Source: Mycoplasmatota bacterium | Lineage (GTDB): Bacteria; Bacillota_I; Bacilli_A; Izemoplasmatales; Hujiaoplasmataceae | Assembly: GCA_016342455.1 (NCBI GenBank) | Contig: JAEIOE010000019.1 | Location: 1-36,800, forward strand | Reading direction: 5' to 3' | Length of the DNA stretch: 36,800 nucleotides | Shown here: positions 36,796 to 36,800 of the stretch, piece by piece | How the letters are laid out: each line of letters begins with the position of its first letter | How positions within the stretch are numbered: position 1 is the first letter of the stretch | Notes under the pieces: model-generated | What the model saw: the letters and a program-made list of their open reading frames with translations, nothing else | The model's database searches: none | Told to the model about the DNA's origin: nothing | Made by a program: the position numbers and the translations under genes

Positions 36796-36800
36796 AGTAT

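Noticed and set aside
1-36800. Mycoplasma-type genetic code (TGA as Trp)
   Set aside because: Several genes end in TGA exactly at overlaps with the next start codon, and the proteins are complete at those points.

Overview
The window is AT-rich, densely packed bacterial chromosome. Genes overlap by 1-32 bases, Shine-Dalgarno sites are strong, and extended -10 (TGN-TATAAT-like) promoters recur. TGA is used as a real stop (for example in engB, the GH5 gene and one permease gene), so the genetic code is standard rather than the Mycoplasma/Spiroplasma code. A T-box leader, the engB / valS-folC / radC gene set, lipoproteins with Thr/Ala-rich stalks and low GC point to a low-GC Firmicute or an early-branching Mollicute of the Acholeplasma / Haloplasma / Izemoplasma kind. 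The sequence alone does not settle which.

Region 1 (1-6745) is housekeeping: engB (ribosome assembly GTPase), a SAM methyltransferase, a T-box leader controlling a NUDIX hydrolase gene and valS, then folC and radC, closed by a strong terminator.

Region 2 (6746-33290) is one long co-directional polysaccharide-utilisation locus, most likely for beta-1,3-glucan with beta-1,6 branches (laminarin-like). It starts at a promoter carrying three CG-centred palindromes suited to LacI-family regulators. In order it encodes a cytosolic GH30, a large cytosolic phosphorylase of the GH94/GH149/GH161 kind, a 1528-residue surface lipoprotein made only of Ig-like and carbohydrate-binding-like modules, a cytosolic GH5, a solute-binding lipoprotein, a membrane-anchored fusion of sugar-binding-like and solute-binding domains, a permease pair, an NHL-TPR-YIP1 membrane protein, a DUF5696-type secreted protein, a second permease pair, a secreted GH16-FN3-CBM6 laminarinase lipoprotein, a LacI regulator with a TTG start, and a cytosolic GH16. 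The inferred flow is as follows. Surface modules bind the polymer and the lipoprotein GH16 cuts it. Two ABC importers bring in oligosaccharides, using an ATPase that is not encoded here. Inside, GH30 removes branches, GH5 and GH16 shorten chains, and the phosphorylase yields glucose-1-phosphate. The arrangement is functionally like a Bacteroidetes PUL but built from Gram-positive parts.

Region 3 (33261-36800) holds a bidirectional terminator, a minus-strand monoacylglycerol-lipase-like hydrolase, divergent promoters, glycerol kinase and a DUF3137 membrane protein. Lipase plus glycerol kinase suggests acylglycerol use. The last ~80 bases carry a promoter for a gene beyond the edge and a sequence faintly like an insertion-sequence end.

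The least explained parts are the five tandem ~130-residue modules of the giant lipoprotein and the NHL-YIP1/DUF5696 pair embedded between the two permease pairs.
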